Of a stretch of 64,000 nt of DNA, positions 61,640 through 64,000 are shown one piece after another. Within the stretch, counting starts at the first letter, position 1. Each line of letters opens with the position of its first letter. The stretch lies in the NCBI GenBank assembly GCA_030386875.1, contig CM059569.1, forward strand, positions 46,229,842 to 46,293,841. The letters are read 5' to 3'. Below the pieces are notes generated by a model. It saw only the letters and a program-made list of their open reading frames with translations. It ran no database searches and was not told the origin of the DNA. Source of the DNA: Morinoia aosen. Its lineage: Eukaryota; Arthropoda; Malacostraca; Amphipoda; Talitridae. The position numbers and the translations under genes were made by a program.

Positions 61640-62985
61640 ATTACCATTCTCTCTCTCACCCTGGTATTAACCGTACATTGCGTTTGATTTCTGATTGTTA
61701 CGTCTGGCCAGCGATGCGTAAGGAGGTCAAGCAAATTGTGCAAAATTGCCATGCATGTCAGAGTAGTAAAGTGGTGAAACATAATCGTGCAGCGCTGCAG
61801 AGTTGTGCATTCACAGGTCACAAGTTCGACTCGGTCCACCTAGATTTGGTGGGTCCTTTGCCTTTATCGCGCGGTTATTCTTATTTGCTGACCATCATAG
61901 ATAGGTTCACACGTTGGGTTGAGGCTGTCCCTCTTCCTGATACTCAAACCGAGACTGTAGCGCGCGCTTTCATGTCAAACTGGATCTCTAGATTTGGTGT
62001 CCCCTTAAAGGTCACGCATGACCGGGGATCACAATTTACCTCAAAATTCTGGAGTGAGCTCAGCAATGCTTTAGGTTGTACTAACACCTCTACGACCTCT
62101 TACCATCCGCAGTCAAATGGACTAATTGAGAGAGTCCACAGGGACTTGAAGGCTGCATTACGTTGCTTGAACTGCAGTCACGATTGGACTGACAGACTTC
62201 CAGTTGTATTGTTGAGCATCCGCAATCTGTACAGACAAGATCAGCAGTGCACAGCAGCAGAGATGCTCTATGGTCAGACACTTCGTCTCCCCGGCGACAT
62301 TGTTGACCCAAAACCTTTGCCTGAATTTTCATCCGCTGACCGTTCCGCATATGTAACCTGCCTAAAAGATTGCATGCGCCAGATCAAGTATGTGGCTCCG
62401 CGAATGCCTCAGACTGAGGACAAACTGGATCCCGCCTTGCAAGACTGCACACATGTGTATGTCCGAAACGACGCCATCAAACCTACACTCACGCGCCCTT
62501 ATGATGGTCCGTTCAAAATTATCAAACGCACGCCCAAATATTTCATCCTTGAAAGATCTGGTTCACACGACCCTGTGAGCATTGATCGATTAAAAGTCGC
62601 GTATACTTCCGATCATAGTGTAACTTATAACTCATCATCCTCTCCGCAGATTTCCTTTCCCACTGAGACTCGATCATATCTACCATCTCAGCTTCCTCAG
62701 TTGGCTGCAATGTTGCCTAGTCAACTTGAGTGTAACCCTGTCTATGTGTCTGTACATTCAAACCCTATCCCTAAGCCTATCGGAAACTCTAATTCTAGCC
62801 CTCTTACTGACACAGCGACAAGTCTGGAGAGACCAGACGAGCCCGCTGCAGTAACTCCTGTTCCTAGGACTCTTGCCGATCTAAACTTGCAGACCCGTTT
62901 GGTGAAACTTCCCCGCTCAGTATCATTTGCCAATCGCCGAACCCGGCAGGGTCGTGTAGTTCGCCCTCCTTCCCGCTACAGATGA
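61640..62985 (+). pseudogene. pol: Element B pol, 3' part (integrase)
   Basis: Resumes at HSLSHPGINRT and continues through the HHCC region, the integrase core (HLDLVGP, HDRGSQF, GLIERVH) and the C-terminal domain to TGA at 62983-62985. No further stop. Severed from the 5' part by the SINE; the ORF that begins at 61489 starts inside the SINE. Confidence 0.88.
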
Positions 62986-63013
62986 TTGCAGCGGGTGGAC
63001 CTTTCGGTCTGCG

Positions 63014-63026
63014 CCTTGGGGGGTAA
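63014..63026 (+). promoter_or_regulatory. Element B polypurine tract
   Basis: CCTTGGGGGGTAA directly before the 3' LTR. Confidence 0.7.
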
Positions 63027-64000
63027 TGTAGCATACCGCTACATAAGCGTAAAAATTAGAAATTTGCCATTCGCACTTAAATAAATTAATTAGTAGCATT
63101 AAAAATCTTACTCTAATTTATTATTAATTATTTTCTACTTCTAATTCGTAATCATTGAAGTTTTTGTGTAAATACATGAGACGATAAAATAACAATGGAC
63201 ATTTTTCGAGAGAGAAGCCCTCTGGTGGCAATACTGCGCAAGGCGCGTCTCTGTTTCAAAAAGAGCACTCTTACTTTGGCGGTTGCCTAGCTCGCTCACA
63301 GCACTTTTCTCGTGAGTAATCAGTGTTAGAAAATAATCGTGTTCTTTCTTCGTGTTCAGTGAGTATTAATAGTTGACAGTGCAGTGTTATTTGGATACGT
63401 AGTTATGCGTAGGAATTGTGATGTAGCATGTTTTCATTCAGTGTTTTGTTTTTTTTCTCAACATGACTTAGCGTAAAATTTTGCGTCAGATGTGCATTGC
63501 ATTTCCGTGTCATGATTTTATTATCAAAACATAATCATGTTCGTTCCTTTCTTTACTACAATAGTATATACCTGCAGTTTTCCATTCATGATTCGATACT
63601 CGGAACGAACGCGGCGGAATTGCCGGCGTTCGTTGTCGATAGCGTCTTTGTGTAATGGCGGAACATCACACCGTCGTCTCTTGTCACTACTCCGTGACTA
63701 TAATTCACTATAGGCATGTGTTATAGTAGCATTTATTCTTTTTTTTACAAACCGACTTGCAGTAGTTTTAAATTACGAAAAGTATTCATGTCTATGCTTG
63801 CTAAGTTTTGGAATTTCATTTCTTAATTCCATACTCTTTGAAACCTTTACGTAACCGCACTTATTTCAATATAAAACATTTCAATAAAATTTAATTTAAC
63901 TCATCGCATTCTTGTGACAAACACCCACTACCATCTGCCTATCTTGAGTGTGTGCAAATTGCTGGCGGCTTGGCTGAGGCCGACGTGTAAAGCCGCCCGG
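63027..64000 (+). repeat. Element B 3' LTR, cut by window end
   Basis: First 974 bp of an LTR expected to be about 2.1 kb. Uninterrupted across the site (about 63572-63578) where the 5' LTR carries element C, which proves the nesting. Confidence 0.92.

Larger units (their letters stand above)
50511..64000 (+). mobile_element. Element B: Ty3/gypsy-type retrotransposon, nested into by C and a SINE
   Basis: Relative of A. 5' LTR 50511-51059 plus 56198-57777 (split by element C), PBS, gag, broken pol, PPT (63014-63026), and 3' LTR from 63027 running off the window. The LTR is about 2.1 kb. Insertion order: B first, then C in its LTR and the SINE in its pol (relative order of the last two unknown). 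The B target duplication cannot be checked because its right end is outside. Confidence 0.92.

Noticed and set aside
61489..61640. Start of an ORF running into the integrase of element B
   Set aside because: These codons are SINE sequence read antisense; the true pol sequence resumes at about 61640.

Overview
The window looks like nuclear DNA of an arthropod. Two conserved animal genes can be read through short, well-bounded exons separated by long AT-rich introns, and the rest is mostly transposable elements and minisatellites. I saw no bacterial operons, rRNA genes or functional tRNA genes. The order within arthropods cannot be fixed from sequence alone.

Region 1 (1-11.3 kb, + strand): the last five coding exons of a Kv-channel-interacting-protein (KChIP)-like EF-hand calcium sensor; the gene starts left of the window. 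Two of its exon edges lie inside tandem duplications that also copied the splice site. Region 2 (11.3-26.9 kb): intergenic DNA with several minisatellites, two copies of a CCACGGTA-ended MITE, a decayed mariner transposase, one tRNA-derived SINE, a hammerhead-like motif, and a 1.47-kb minus-strand protein-like frame with 17 TAA/TAG codons, no TGA and no frameshift (21480-22946). Region 3 (26.9-33.6 kb, - strand): a complete four-exon TMEM50-family membrane-protein gene. Its third intron is filled by a 55-bp satellite array, itself split by a 2.0-kb solo-LTR-like insertion with a 4-bp target duplication.

Region 4 (33.7-38.8 kb): an inverted-repeat element, three almost fully palindromic ~675-bp foldback elements with perfect 8-bp target duplications, and a second SINE. 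Region 5 (39.5-42.8 kb, - strand): a 5'-truncated LINE with partial endonuclease, reverse transcriptase and a Cys/His tail. Region 6 (43.4-64 kb): three Ty3/gypsy-type LTR retrotransposons. Element A (43444-50091) is complete with a TCTA target duplication. Element B (50511 to beyond the window end) is a relative with a much longer LTR; its 5' LTR was hit by element C (51060-56192, - strand, a 1338-codon gag-pol, two LTRs identical by eye) and its pol was broken by a SINE.

A and B put gag and pol in a -1 frame relation. Both have a GGGAAAC slippery heptamer, a 7-nt spacer and a hairpin that keeps pairing through a G-U to A-U change, so a programmed frameshift is likely. A and B also differ in primer binding site (tRNA-Gly against tRNA-Trp-like) and in LTR length (859 against about 2.1 kb). 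Family calls rest on recognised motifs; no database search was possible.
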